A stretch of 64,000 nucleotides of DNA from Poecilobothrus nobilitatus (lineage: Eukaryota > Arthropoda > Insecta > Diptera > Dolichopodidae), in assembly GCA_947095535.1 (NCBI GenBank), contig OX352772.1:52781445-52845444 (forward strand). Reading direction: 5' to 3'. Shown here piece after piece: positions 49,915-63,587 of this stretch. How positions within the stretch are numbered: the stretch's first letter is position 1; each line of letters starts with the position of its first letter. Position numbers and translations under genes: made by a program. The notes beneath the pieces are model-generated. The model worked only from the letters and a program-made list of their open reading frames with translations, had not been told where the DNA came from and did not search any database.

Positions 49915-50400
49915 ATCTAGTCAAATCCACAGTTTCGCTGACAACAGCACTCTGGTGGTATCTTACAAATTTCTTAAGAAATTAGGTGTCACAAACGCCG
50001 CCTTTAATGCAGCAAGGCTTACTATATTCAACACGGTCAACCATGATTTAGCTATAATTGGCTAGATGGAGTGCTAACAACAGAGTGGAGTTTAACACTA
50101 CCAAAACTCAATGTTGTCAGATCTCACTAAAAAAAACGAATACTAACCCTACTCTGAGGTTTAAGGGTGAAATTGTGCAATTGTGCAGGGTGGTTTAAGG
50201 AACCTAATACCATCCTCTGTGTTTCCGAAAGTTGGCGATTTTTTAATTTACAATTTGTCCAAATTCAAGAGATATCTTAATTAGATTTATCACGAAATTA
50301 CCGTCTCCTTCCCCTTTATCCGAATTTTGCTGTTCGTATCCCATCTAAATTAGTCTCAACTACATTTATAGTACAAAAGAACATATTTCTAGATTGAGAT
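49915..50400 (+). pseudogene. LINE reverse transcriptase remnant
   Basis: From 49919 the + strand reads SQIHSFADNSTLVVSYKF, then FNTVNHDLAIIG and a stop. After the stop, in a second frame from about 50073, comes ANNRVEFNTTKTQCCQISLK followed by KTNTNP. This is the catalytic palm of a non-LTR reverse transcriptase: the usual FADD is FADN here, and 'VEFN.TKTQ' is the downstream motif. Beyond it, ISRNYRLLPLYPNFAVRIPS near 50288-50347 fits the short C-terminal block of such polyproteins, and part of the sequence between is missing. Stops, a frameshift and the changed catalytic Asp show it is inactive. The clade (CR1/jockey-like) is uncertain. Confidence 0.68.
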
Positions 50401-51954
50401 AATTGGATAATAAAAAAAAATAAATAAAAATGAAATACAGTCAATTGTAAAAAATCCCGTCAAATGACACTCCAGCAAAATTAAATACAAGCAGGTGACA
50501 CCCTCCCAAAAATTACATATATAATCTATATATTATACAACATTGAAAATTTCTGAATTTAAAAAAAAATTATTACGATTTATAACAATTCATGGAAAAA
50601 ACGGGACACACTAATAAAATTGTGGCTACTACCTACTTTTATTTTATGTATATTAATATTAATATTATGTTTTTTAACAGTTAGTTTACGGCTTTGTTTA
50701 TATCACTGGTACATGACATATTAATGACAGAAGGTCATGAGGATAAAATGGATGCTTGATAAATCTAAATTTTAATTTATAGGCTTTTCTTAAATTGGCT
50801 TTTTTACATAATTTAATATACAATCCGGTCGAAGATTACTATTAATTCTAAGTAAAATATAACAATCTCGAAAATTTTTCTTAACTAAACCCCCTTCAAA
50901 ACTAAGTGCCATCAGCCATTATCTAGATTTAGTTCAAATTTTGTGAAAAGACATATATGTATATATATTTATGTTCCTCACTGTATAAATACTTTGTTTA
51001 GATACTTTGTATTTATGTTTGTTTGGGCAACGTATTATTTTATAGTTAAAAAAAAAGCAACATTCAACAACACTAAACTACAGGTGAAGTATGTATAATT
51101 GGGAAGAATTTATACGTGTGAGTGCTTTTTAAGTACTTTTCATATGTGCTTACCCTACTTAGTCTTATTATGCATACTGTTTTCAAATGTAAAAATATCC
51201 CAAGTCTTAAACTTTATTCAAAATCTTACAAAAAATATACAGAAAGGATACAAAAAGCAGTAACAATAGTAAATAAAAAATAATAACAACAACAACAAGA
51301 AATCATTAAAACAAATACAACAATATTTATTTCTTTCTTATTTTTAGTAATGCATACGCAGAAAAAATAAAAATAATAAAAACAAAACAAAATAAGATAA
51401 AAAAAATTATAAAGAAACCAAATCAACAACAAAACAACAACAAAACAAAAATAAGAAAAATCAAATAATCAGTAGAATAAAAGAAAAGTTGTTACAACAA
51501 ATTATAAGAAATTGTTTTTTATTGAATGTAATTAAATTAGTTCAAACTAGGGACATTTTTAATATCACGGGATTATGACAGGAGATCTTAAAATAAGTAA
51601 AAATAGAAAATTAACTTTAAATTTCCACCCAACTATATTCATGTTTGATGATTTTTTGGTTATGTTAATATCGCTTGATATTACTTAGGACAGTTTTCGC
51701 TTATAATAGGGCACCTCGTGTATATTTAAAAGAAAAAACTTACAACAATAATAAATTATTAATAACAGATTAAAGCTTTTTATTAAATTTAATACCGCCA
51801 TTCCAGTTTTTATTAAGAAACTTTAAATTAATATTCCTTATTAGCTCTTATTAATTGTGAAAGGAAGTATTAAATGTGTTGGATCAAAAAAAAAAATACT
51901 TTTAAGCAATGGAATTTCATCATCTTGAAATTTCATTATAGGCAATTTTTCGTT
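50401..51954. other. AT-rich intronic stretch
   Basis: CAACAA/AACAAC-rich low-complexity sequence lies at 51280-51460, where a minus-strand frame (51226-51432) is an artefact of it. Nothing else was seen. Confidence 0.4.
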
Positions 51955-52091
51955 GAGGAGTTGCCGATAACTTTTATTTAACCCTATGCACTATTAAATT
52001 TTAGTCGAAGATTTGTTCTGAAGATTTGTTTGAGGAGTTGCCGATAACTTTTATTTAACCCTATGCACTATTAAATTTTAGTCGAAGATTT
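51955..52091. repeat. Perfect tandem duplication, 77-bp period
   Basis: GAGGAGTTGCCGATAACTTT begins at 51955 and again at 52032, and about 60 bp from that word through GTCGAAGATTT are identical in both. The first copy ends in two GAAGATTTGTT words, which may have triggered the duplication by misalignment. It is recent, as no substitutions are seen. Confidence 0.88.
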
Positions 52092-52215
52092 AATAAATAA
52101 TTTTTAAATTTTTGATTTCCTTAACTGACTAATATAGCAGAACTACTCTTCTATTAAAAAAAAATATTTGTAAATTAAATTGTTTAACCCGTTAGTAATA
52201 TCTGATTTCTTGCAG

Positions 52216-52306
52216 TTGTATGATAATAAAACGTTTAATTTTATTTTTTCTATATTCGTTACAAGGACTTCATATTTTTTTCAACACCTCTAAAGCTGCT
52301 GGTCCG
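52216..52306 (+). other. Exon-like 91-nt ORF with good splice signals; identity open
   Basis: TCTGATTTCTTGCAG ends at 52215 and CCG|GTAAGT begins the donor at 52307. Between them the + strand reads from ATG at 52219: MIIKRLILFLLYSLQ, then GLHIFFNTSKAAGP. A basic start and hydrophobic core look like a signal peptide, so it could be a first coding exon of an unknown gene. On the other hand, NTSKAAGP is close to the 'SKAAGPDGI' motif of LINE reverse transcriptases, so it may be a transposon relic. It cannot be exon 1 of the receptor at 12348, because it lies downstream and ends in a different phase. Confidence 0.28.
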
Positions 52307-55300
52307 GTAAGTGACATGATTCACCAAAACATAAGTTGACAACAATTATGTAATTTGACAAAAATTTATAATATCAATTATAAATAACTGTCAATTTATA
52401 ATGTCAATTATATAACTGGCAACTGTTTATATCTAAATTATTTTCATCAAAGTATTTCATAATATAATATCACGTAGTATTAATGAAGTAATAATGCATT
52501 TTTATTAGATAAAAAACTATATTTATCTCCTTTGAGACGTCAAAATCGATTTACTTATTTTTGATACTTCGATTGTTTCAAAATATTTTAAGAAATCTAA
52601 ATAAATTTGATCGTTTGTAAAAAAAAAGTTCTTGATAGAGGGTTTCAGATTAAACCCGATTATGTAGCGATGATACATTTAAAGAGAGCATGTCGCTTAT
52701 GAATGAACAATATATTAAAGAGTTTTAATCTATCATATCATGGTTTGTTAATTTACTCCGTTAATTAGGTGTAACAGTAATGAATCTTTAGTTAATTCTT
52801 TAAAATCAAATAATTATGTTAACCCTTTGGAAGTCGCTTACGGATATTTTCGACCCACATATATTTTAGAAGCCAATAACTTTATTTTCTTAAGCATAAT
52901 GCTCTTAATTTTTCGAGCAGTGGAGTTTTAAAATATTCTGAAACAATAACTATTGTTTTCCTGTTGATTATTTTTTAAATTTTATAAATTTTTGGAACGT
53001 GGAAAACAGTCTGCGTCACATAATTTTCAGTTTCCTAAAATCTTTATTTCTTTTTATATTGAATTTTTGGTTCTAAACACTATTAAACTTTGTTTAAGAA
53101 ATGTTTATTATCAAATTTAACATAAAACCGTGAAGTTTCATCAATTTTGGTGCACATTTATAGCAGCTTTCACAAAACATGTCAAAAATGCAAAATATAA
53201 ATATAAATATTTTACGAATATTTTTATTTTGACAGTTCTTCGAATTTTTCTTTTTTGTTAAATAAATAATAAGTAAATTTTTTTCTCATATATAAAAAAA
53301 ACTTATATTATCAGAAAATAAAACAATTATACAATTGATAACTTATTTAAAATTCATTTATGTATTTTTAAGTTTTAGTCAATATGACACAGCGCGAGTA
53401 CTTATGAAAAAAATATTTTGCGACTACTGTAGGGTTAAGAGTTTCCAAAAACAATTTCTATGCTGAAAACCCTATATATATATATGTATGTTATGTATGT
53501 TATAACTGAAATAAAAGTGAACTATAATTTATAACAGTATTTCAATATTTAATTTAATGGTTTATGGAAAGAATAAATTTTTGAAGGGGTTCATTGGCAT
53601 TAATTTTACATGCAATTGAAATGCGTCTACTTTAATATTTCATAATATTGTATTATAGTATCACTTGAAATTTATCTACAACTAAATTTTGAATGATGCC
53701 TTTATACAATTTAGAACAACATTCTAAACAAAATGAACATAATACTATACGTCCTCAAATTGTTGTACATATGTATAACGGATTTTTTGATTTTTTTTTT
53801 CCTTTCAATTTTATTTACATATCTACCAGATTTTTAAATTTAAATTTTTATTACTTAAGGTTTTTTTTCTATTATACATATGTTTGTCATACAAAAATAT
53901 TTCTATATATACTATAATATGTACATACATGTTTTTATATATAGGTCAGAAAATTTTATAAACTTTTGTAATAAAATTATATGATCATAAGGACCAAATT
54001 GAAATATATAGTTAAATGTATACATACATTTACACATATACATAAATATAGCAAGACCAAAAATATGTCTAGATGCATACATACAGACATAATAATAGTA
54101 TCTATATTTGATTAGTATAAAATGTTTTTTGTTTCTTATACAATTTATACTATTTACTATTATTTTTTTTTTTCTTCATTATTGTTATTGTTGTTTTATT
54201 TTATAACTTTTTGTAAAATTAGGTTTGTTTTTAACTTACTCTTTGAATTAAATGAATTTGAATGAATATTCCCTGAATTCGTTAAGTAGCTTTTTACTGT
54301 TTTAACTTTTAACTTAAATATAACGTTTTTTTTCTTATTATTTCGTATTCTATATGTGAGATTTGTTTTGGTTTTTTATGTTTCTTTTATAATTTTATTT
54401 ATGTTTGTGTAAATAGGTATGGGTAATAAATAGTATGTCAATATATGTATGTTTGGATTCGATTGTTTTTTTAGTTAAACGGTTATTTTGTTGATATTCT
54501 TTTCTTTGTAGAGTTACTCTCTTATAAAGTTTTGGCTTAATGCCAATAAAACTAAAGTTAGCCAATTTTCTTCAAAGCTGTTAAAATAATATATGTCCTA
54601 GTTTGACAACTAAATGATAACATTACTTAATCAGAGGAAGGAATCTTGATTCTAAAATCAATATTTATCATATTTTGTAAGATATTATAGAAATTATTGA
54701 ATTAGTATGATATAGGACATATGCAATATGATTTTTTAAGGAAACTATAGCCTAGCTCTGTTTTTTTTTTTTTGTGTCTAAATCAAAATTTAAAATATTT
54801 TAAAATATTTTTTACTTCTCAAAATTATTTGGAATGATTTGATAATTTTAAGGCCATGATCCAATAGTTTTTTTAAAAGTGATAAAGATTTTTTTTTAGC
54901 TAATATGTAAAGAATAAGTATGCATCATGCAACACAGAACAAAAAGTGGAAAAATTTTGAAGTCTCAGCTTTTTGTCGAATACAACCATTTTTTTTTAAT
55001 TCAACAAGTTTTTTTTTGGATACAACCACTTTTTATTCGGACGCAATCACTTTTTTTCGGAAAAAATCGTTCTTCCGTGTCTATAACTCGCATAGATTCG
55101 TATCTTTAATTTTTTCTTCTAGAAAAAAGTAATTAACACTTTTAAATAATACGGCGTTTAATTATTTGCATTAATTGATTACACAATTTTGTAGTGATAG
55201 AGATATTTCTATGAAAATTATATTTTTATATTACTATAGATTTTAATTACTTACTTAGATATTATTAAATACAATATAGTGCATTCATATTTTATGGCTT

Positions 55301-55788
55301 TAAAAAGTCAAGAGCTTGGAAATTTGATTTAACATCGCACAAATAATAATATTCACATTTCACACCATTTAACAATATGTTAGCAATGTGCCCCGCCTTC
55401 TGCCTGTTTATCTGTCAGTATCATAGCTCAAAAACTAATTACATACAGAACTGTTTAAATTGCAATTAATGCAATTTTATTTGTTTATAGTTTGTTATAA
55501 TTTTACAGTTGTGTTAAATTATAAAGTCTTAAAGTCTTAAAAGTCAATTAAAAAGTCTTTGTTCATGCATATTTTAATTATTCTTTGTTTATATTAATAT
55601 ATTTCGATATCTGTGAGTTATAAAGTATAAGTTAAAATGATTTGTTTATATTTTATATTTGTTTTGTTATATATTGTTTAGTTTTATATATTATTGATGT
55701 AATAAATAGTATCAATTATTCTGTTTCCATTGATTTGAATTCAATGATGTTGTATAACAGTAGGTGGTATAAGGTCGAAAATCAGATT
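52307..55788. other. AT-rich intronic stretch
   Basis: Short TA runs occur near 53472. Open frames at 53693-53917 and 54920-55132 (+) are low-complexity. No gene or named transposon was recognised. Confidence 0.4.
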
Positions 55789-56575
55789 AAAACGAAGAAT
55801 AGTGCAGCAGAGTAAACTTTGTCAACTCTAGGATACCTGTATGAACGTAGAATATCCTGTTTCTATAAAACTTAATCATCTTTAAAAAAATTGCATATGT
55901 ATCGGTTAACTACAGAGATATGTTGAAATTGTGAAGTTGTATGACAGCTACCCGAATCTATTGCATCAGCACAACCAAATTTTACAGAAGTTATTTTTCT
56001 AAAACTTGATCACCATTTGTAAGATTTCAGACACTTAGTTTCATAAGGTTTCCAGAAGTGAAGCCTGAACCTGAACCCTGAACCTGAATCCTGAACTAGC
56101 CCTACCAAAATTTACAGAAGTAGTTATAGTATGCAATTTGATATCTTTTTACAAAATTTCAGATATCTAGATTCAATAGACTCGCAGTTATTTTAATTTC
56201 AAATGAGAAGTTGTATGGCAGCTACCCGAACTTATTGCGCCAGAATAACCAAATTTTACAGAAGTTATGTTGCCATACAACTTGATCATCATTTGTAAGA
56301 TTTCAGATGCCTGAGAAGTTTCAAGGGGTGCAAGAAACCTGGATCGGCAGTTCTAGAGTCTAGACCAACCAAATTTTACAGAAGTGGTTAGAATGCAATT
56401 CGACATCTTTTTTACAAAGTTTCAGATACCTAGCTTCAATTGACATATAAAGAAAGAAGATTTATGGCAGCTACTCGAACCTGGCGGTGGAAAATGCTGT
56501 CAGAAACGTAATGCAAATTTATTATACCCTTGAACATAGTTCATAGTTCATAGTAGAACATAGTTCATATAAAAA
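55789..56575 (-). mobile_element. Helentron-like family A element with alternating internal units
   Basis: The left edge AAAACGAAGAATAGTGCAGC leads to an imperfect hairpin (GAGTAAACTTTGTCAACTC) and TAGGATACC. Four internal units follow, marked by CCAAATTTTACAGAAGT-type words at about 55974, 56104, 56248 and 56368. Units 1 and 3 share ACTTGATCA and TTTGTAAGATTTCAGA. Units 2 and 4 share ATGCAATT, CATCTTTTTTACAAA-type words and TTCAAT-GACA. The right edge is GTCAGAAACGTAATGCAAAT and TTATTATACCCTTGAACATA. The GGAC microsatellite has been lost. No coding sequence is present. Confidence 0.7.
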
Positions 56576-58146
56576 TTTTTACTTTTCGAGAAACATTCAA
56601 ACCTATATAATATTGAAAACAAAAATTTGTTGCCTTACAATATTAACTATTATTCTTATATATTCAGTTAAAATAAAACATTTTAAAATAGAATATTATA
56701 CAGCTATTTTAAAGTTTATTAAGCTTAATGATAACTTTCGGCCATCAAAATAATTAATTTTATTTTCTTTCCATAATCTAATTCCATAATTCCATTATCT
56801 TGCAATTAGCTCAGAAATGTTACTCACTTTAAACCATTTCGGAATTATGCAATTTATATGAACACACCTATATACGTAGAAATAAATATAATACTATTGA
56901 TTGGTTGACTTAATATTTAATAAACTTAAAGTTAAATTTTGTCACAATTACAATACTTTTCTTTTTTCAGATAACGGAGAGTACTATAAATTATCTCTAA
57001 TTTAAAAACCCTCAAAGGAAAACAAAAAAAAACAAATTAAAACAAATCTATAAGTAAATTTTACAATGAATTAAACAATTATTACAATATACAAAGAGAA
57101 AAATCCTAAAAAATCTTCTAATAAGACAGTTAACAGCAATTAATTACAATATACAGTTAAAATAAAATTTCCTTTAAATCCAAGCTAATTCTATTGTATA
57201 ATTTACAAATCTATAATTTTTATAAAATTATTTGAACAAAAGAAATACCAGAACCAACATATACTTCTAATTTATAAAGACCAGTTTTTTACAGAATTTA
57301 CTATAAATATAATTCTAACCTAAAAACATGAATCCATTATAGTTTAATTGTTATATATATGTATTATATGATTATAAATAAAAAAAGTGACAGAAATTTT
57401 ATATGTACATACAGAAAATACATACACATTAGGACAATGGTAAAAATCCTTTTATATTAAGTCAAGGATATACCAAATATTCTGAAATATCATAATTTTC
57501 AAGCCCAAATTGGATGTGCCATAAATTTAGTGTCTTTACGAAATTTTTGAATTTTTTTAACAAAATCCCTTTTTTCCAAAAATTGTTGTGTTACTTTTCT
57601 TTTTTTTTTTGTTTTACATCTTTCTTTTTTGGTTAATTGGTATATTATAATATAATTTGTTTGTCCAACTGTTTTTTTTTTTAACTACAAAACAATATTT
57701 TATAATTTTTGATTTTATTTACGTTATAAGGGGGTAAACGGCTTCTCAAAAACACTTTTACCGTGTGTACCGATTTGTTGTGCCTTCTTCAGTTTTCTAC
57801 TTAATACTTTTTAATTTTTTATAGTAAATAATTCCTTTACAAAAATTTTTATTTATGCTAAAATATTCAGATAATGGAAGAAATTTAATTGGGTAAAAAA
57901 TTTCGATGAATTCAAATATAAATTCACACGACCTCGGTTAATAAGCAATGTGTTTAACCATTCCATCATCTATTAAGAACTTATTTATTTATTTATTTAT
58001 ATTAATATTACATACATAAATGTAATGCAATATTATTGAACCATCGGCTATTAAGGCCATTATAGGTTTTTATACTATTATTAAATTATATACTAATATT
58101 ATTTATTTTGTTTATATTATATACTATATATATTTACATTATATTT
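56576..58146. other. AT-rich intronic stretch, one SINE-like patch
   Basis: At 57920-57980 the minus strand reads GATGATGGAATGGTTAAACA, then CCGAGGTCGTGTGAATTT. This is weakly like a tRNA-derived head with worn A and B boxes, possibly SINE-B. Nothing else was recognised. Confidence 0.3.
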
Positions 58147-58260
58147 GGTCGTAAGGGGGCGTATGTAAAGAAAAAAACCCTTACGACATGTGCAGGGATC
58201 GAACCCACACTCCTTCGGTTAAAACGCCACACGCCTACCCACTAGGCTACCGAAGTCCCT
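58147..58260 (-). mobile_element. tRNA-derived SINE-A, variant subfamily, copy 6
   Basis: On the minus strand the head is AGGGACTTCGGTAGCCTAGT, then GGGTAGGCGTG (A box), then GGGTTCGATCCCTGCACATG (B box). The stem arms GTCGTAAGGG and CCCCCTTACGAC follow, with a longer spacer between them. The region between the A and B boxes differs from other copies (GTGGCGTTTTAACCGAAGG), and the 3' tail beyond the stem is missing. It is a distinct subfamily, or a SINE truncated after the stem. Confidence 0.78.
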
Positions 58261-61200
58261 CCTACTAAGAATAATATAGTTAGACTACTATACTATAAAA
58301 CTACTACTATATATAAAATTGCATATATGCAGGCGTAAAAATAACTATCTAGTAAATATTTGTAAATAACTATATTTTTGCCAATCTTTTAGATTTCTAA
58401 AATCTAGGTTACGAAGTAATTGCTTTTAGTACTTATAAAAAGTAATTGCTAATAATATTTGTAAAAAGTATTGTAAAGAGTGATATTTTAAGACGTAAGA
58501 TTTATTTTTAATGTATAAGAAAAACAATCTGTCGAATGTGCATTCTCTTTATGAAAAAGGATATATTTTCTTTTAATAATAATATTATTGATTACTGGAA
58601 TTTGTGATTATACCTAAATTACCAAAGTTATATGCACACTGTTATCTACACCATTAGGGAGTTGACAAGCTTTTCAAAGAATTTTCTCCGTTATAATAGA
58701 TATAGAATCTTATTTTTCTATGTAAAGTTAGATGATTTTTATATTAACAAGCTTAAGTTTTAAGTGAATTTCCGTTTAAATTAATTTTAATATATTATAG
58801 AAATGATTATTAAAACAATAAAACAATACTTAAACATGATTTTGTTATGTCTTTAAAAATTTTCATATCGTAAACCTCTTAATAAATTTCGTTTGAAAAA
58901 ATTAAAAGAATAGGGCAAATTTATGATATAATTACACAAGAAAAAAAAAATACCTTTACTGATTGTTTGAGACACAAAGTACACCTATATAAAAGTAATC
59001 TTTTAGAAAATTACATTTTCTTTTTTAAGTCAACAGACAATAATTGCCATAATTATGTTAAAATCAACAGTAACAATATTCTACAAAATGCTGGTCGAGG
59101 CTGGACCTTCTATACTGAACGAACTGTACTTTAAGTAATTGTTTTCGCAAAGGTGAATATCACGACTTATGGGAAAACCATTTCCAATTGCATACATTAG
59201 GTACATGGATTATTAGTTTGTTTCTAACTTTTTGAATAGAAAAAAAATAACTGTTATTATTATAACGGATTAAATTATTTTTTTTATGATTCGTTTTTTA
59301 ATATGTTTTTTTTCTCTTGAATTATTGATTTTCTCGTGTGTTTTCCATATTTTTTAATATATTATAAGAGATATAAACATAATATATATGTGCTACATTT
59401 CTGTAAATGCCATATAAGAATAAAAAATTATATGAAAATATGTGAAAAACAAGCTAACATATAGAAATACGTACAATTAGTATAAAAATTGTTGTAATAT
59501 ATTGAATAATTTAAATAAAAATCGAATGTGTTGGGTTACTGATAATGGTATTAAAGCGAAATTTTATATGCACAATATTATTATATAAGTATATAATATA
59601 AAATAGGTATATATTATATATTATGTATTTATATTACTACATACATAAATAATAAAAGAACATAAAAGATGATGTATAGGGTAGGACGGAACTAACCAAA
59701 AAAAAAAAAAAAAGAAGAAAAATAAAACAAAAAAACACTTTAATATTTATAGGCGCCCAACCATTAAGGAACATTTTTAAAATGATATAAATGAAAATTA
59801 TTGTTTTTTGTTTTCTTGGATTTGATTCATATAAAATTACATACATATTTTCATCTTATTATGTATTATTTGTTTCTTGTTTTTTTTTGTTTTTATTTTT
59901 TTTTTGTTATTATGGCTTACTCCATTTTACAGTTCAAAACTAATTGTCTATTTAATTCCGGTTTATTTGACTGTCACTATAACTTGTCTTGACTGTCCCC
60001 CAGAAATTTTCCTTTTTTTAGAGCAAATGCCGGTGATTCATATAAAAGGTGAAAGATTACCCTTACTCTTCATCATTGCAGTTCCTGCAAAAATCATATA
60101 ATGGAAGATTAACAAGAGAGAAAAAAGCTACCTACTCGTATTGAGAGACATACTAAAATTTTTCTTCTCTTTATAAAATCATTCTTTTTGAAAAATTTTT
60201 AACATCTGCATTGATATATCCACGTTTCAAGGGCTTTTAATTTTCTTAAGGAATTGAAATTAAGTCTTTCATAACACTTTTATTTGACTCTGTGTAAGAT
60301 TGCATTAAATTTTTACTGCGGCATTTGATGCTTTTGGAAAAATAAACGCTATTAGTTCCAGGCAGTTAGACTTTATTTGAGAGGTTATAAGACCTAGTAG
60401 GAACCTAAGTTTATTAACTCTAGTTACTTTAGTCGTCGGAAAATTTGTCCTAAAGTAAATTTATTTAGCCTTTTGCTACCTGTGTTGCCTATTTTCGTAC
60501 CTTTGGCAATGAAAATATTGATTGAAATTGTTTATTTTTCTTTTTAAATCAATTATTAAAGAAAAATTAAAAAAATTTTACTAAATTCTAATAAAATGCT
60601 GAACAGCTTCATAAATTTACAAAAATTTACAAATTATGTATATTTGATACATTTTTGTATATAAAATTACAACACCTCTACCTCTTATGAACTGAAATAA
60701 AACTGACAACTGATAAATGCTTCACTCTATACTAAAATGTTACACTCAATGGAATTTATGAAAATTTTGTTCCACAAAGTTAAATCGGATTGAAAGGCAA
60801 CAAAAATTTGCTTTTGTATTGTATGCAAATAGTCGGTGCCGTTATCATTGTGCTTAGAGTCTAAGATAATTTGCTCAAAACTCGAACAAAAGTCTCGTAA
60901 AGGCTAAAAACAAAATAAGTTGATACATAAAAAATTAAAAAAAATGCTAATGTCCGATGTCCAATTTTAAAGTATAGAACTTCAAAATGCAAAAATATTT
61001 TGACGTTGAAAAATATTATAAAGAAGTGAACAAAATATAATGAGAGATTAAAGAACAGCTTGGACAACCGAAGTTTGATTGAACATAATGAAATATTAGT
61101 AGAACGTCTATTTGTAATTCCTGGAATAGTAAATACAAACCCCTCAAAATATATACCTATAAAATATTTATGTATACAATTTCTACTGATATTTTTGGTA

Positions 61201-63587
61201 ACTTATAATACGATATTATAAATTTCAATTATTTTAATATATTTCTTCTACTTTATAAAAACATGTGTGAAGATCATGTTTTTTTTTTTTTTGTTTTTTT
61301 TTTTTCTTTTTACATTTTGTACAATTCATTTTATAGATATTATTTGACTTATGACTAGAACAAATTTGAAGACATCTTGGGGCCATAACAATTTAATGAA
61401 AATGACAAAATGCCCAAAATATATGAATATAATCGAATGTATATATATATATATATATATATACATAAGATTCTTAAAATGTCATTGCAACAAAATAATA
61501 TTTCGTATAACATTAAAATATATTTAGATTTTAGTTTTAATACAAAATTGATTCTAAGAAAAATGTTTGTTATTATATAAAATTATATAAAATGTATATA
61601 ATATAATATGTAAGTGGGTTAAATAATACGAACGGGAACTATAAAACTTAATATTATTTTCTTATTTGTATGGACATAATATTTATATATGTATATACAT
61701 AAACATTATATATAATAATATATAATGTATCCTTATTCATATTATGTTATTTTGAAATTAAAAGACCACATCAAATTCTTTTATGCATATACGTAGAATT
61801 ATGGTATACAAATAGCTAGGATTACTAATAAAATGGTAATTGTTGAGGATTATATTAAAAGCATTTAAGAGTAATAACTTTAACAATTTAATGGAAAATA
61901 TTTTAGTTATATAGAACTGAATTATAGAAAAAATTTAATTCAAAATGAAATTATCCATTAACTATATAGGATTACTCATATTATAAAATATGACAGTTTG
62001 GTTTTTTTTATTTTGTTCAAAAATATTTTAAATTAATCGTAAAAATCCAATTTATTGATAAACTACATTTTTTCTTTCTTTTAATTCTTTGTAAGTAAAG
62101 TCCTTTGACGCTAATAACTAAAGTTTGTTGGACATTGTAACTAGAGCTATTTGACTATAATGTATAAAACTGAGCTTGAACTCTAATCTCATTTTTTCAA
62201 ACAAAAATATGAGTTTAAATGCAGATTTTGTTTGAAAATGTGAGATTTGAGTTCAAGGTCAGTTTTATACATTCGGCCCTTCGTCTTTATCAAAAAAATT
62301 GAGTTGAAGATCTAAATAAAATTTCTTATATAATTATTTTGTGTGCAATTTTTACTAATCTGTTAGATGATATATATTCTTTATACGTGAATAACGTGAT
62401 CTAACTAATAGCGTTTTCCATGATTAAGGGCATCATATAATTTTTCTCAAACTTCTGACACTTAATTTCATCTTTCAGCAAGTGATTATATAATGGGTTT
62501 ACTTCTCTTCTTCAATATTTCTCAAATATTTTATTTTCATAACATGACGTATTATACAGTTTATTAGACAATTTTTATAAAATTGTATAGTAGAATATGC
62601 TATAACATACGTATCTCGAACGACTTAAAAGGTTTAACTTAATAAATGTGGGTGTTTTATCACCAACCCTTATAATCCATTACAATTAATTCTAACACCA
62701 CTATAAGTATAACAATTAGTAGCACATATTGACACGTCTTCAGCCTCAATCACTCGTTTCTTCACTGAAATCTGCAATAAATGTCACGAAACATAATGAA
62801 AATTGATCAAACAATATAATTTAATTTTACACTTATCTGAAGAAGGAATCAACAATCAACCTGAAATCAGTCTGAAGCATAAGACAACAATCAATTTGAA
62901 ATCAGTAAAAAATAAATATAAATAAAATATAATAAAATATTTTTTATAATTATAATACAACAGACAATGTAAATATGTAACTGTAAATATGTAAATCTGA
63001 TCTTTTTATATACAATGTTTATTTCACTTAAAATTCAATTTATACTAAGTGTCAAATACAATCAGGTATGCCAATATGAAATTGATTACAATACAACAGA
63101 CAACGCTGTAAATATATAAATCTGTAAAACATGTAAATTTGTTTTACATGAAACTTTATGTAATGTAAAACATATGATAACCTTCCTTTTTTTTATTATA
63201 GACTTCAAGAAAAAAATGTTAAGGTAAATGAACTTGAGTGTACGAATATGAAAACCGTCTAACTCACATTCATATAAATCTAAAACTAAAATAATTTTGG
63301 TACTTCGTTAGTAGAAAATGCTTCATCGCAAATAAATTGAATTATAAAAAGTATATATACTTGTATATGGATTTTTTATTTAAGTTTTTAAAAAATTTCC
63401 GTGAACCAAATATCCACAAAAAAAAAACATATTATATTATTACAACTTGTAATGTCAATACGTCCATTACCATCTAACTCCAACTTTTACTTTCTACTTT
63501 TTAGTGAATTTTTAAAAAAACTTTTTATTCTCTTTAATTTTTTAGTCTGAGATTTATCTTATTAAAATTTTGTAATCAATAATTTTT
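58261..63587. other. AT-rich intronic stretch
   Basis: About 5.3 kb with no recognised gene or transposon. Open frames at 59637-60101 and 60861-61067 are low-complexity (F, Y, L, I, K rich). A TA microsatellite is listed separately. Confidence 0.4.
61439..61463. repeat. (TA)n microsatellite
   Basis: An uninterrupted AT dinucleotide run of about 11 units lies at 61441-61462. It is the longest pure TA run I noticed in the window. Confidence 0.9.

Noticed and set aside
52216..52306. Exon 1 (signal peptide) of the receptor gene at 12348
   Set aside because: It lies 40 kb downstream on the same strand and ends at a codon boundary, whereas the exon at 12348 needs a one-base overhang.
59637..60101. 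Overlapping open frames on both strands
   Set aside because: They are hydrophobic low-complexity chance frames in AT-rich DNA, contradictory across strands and frames.
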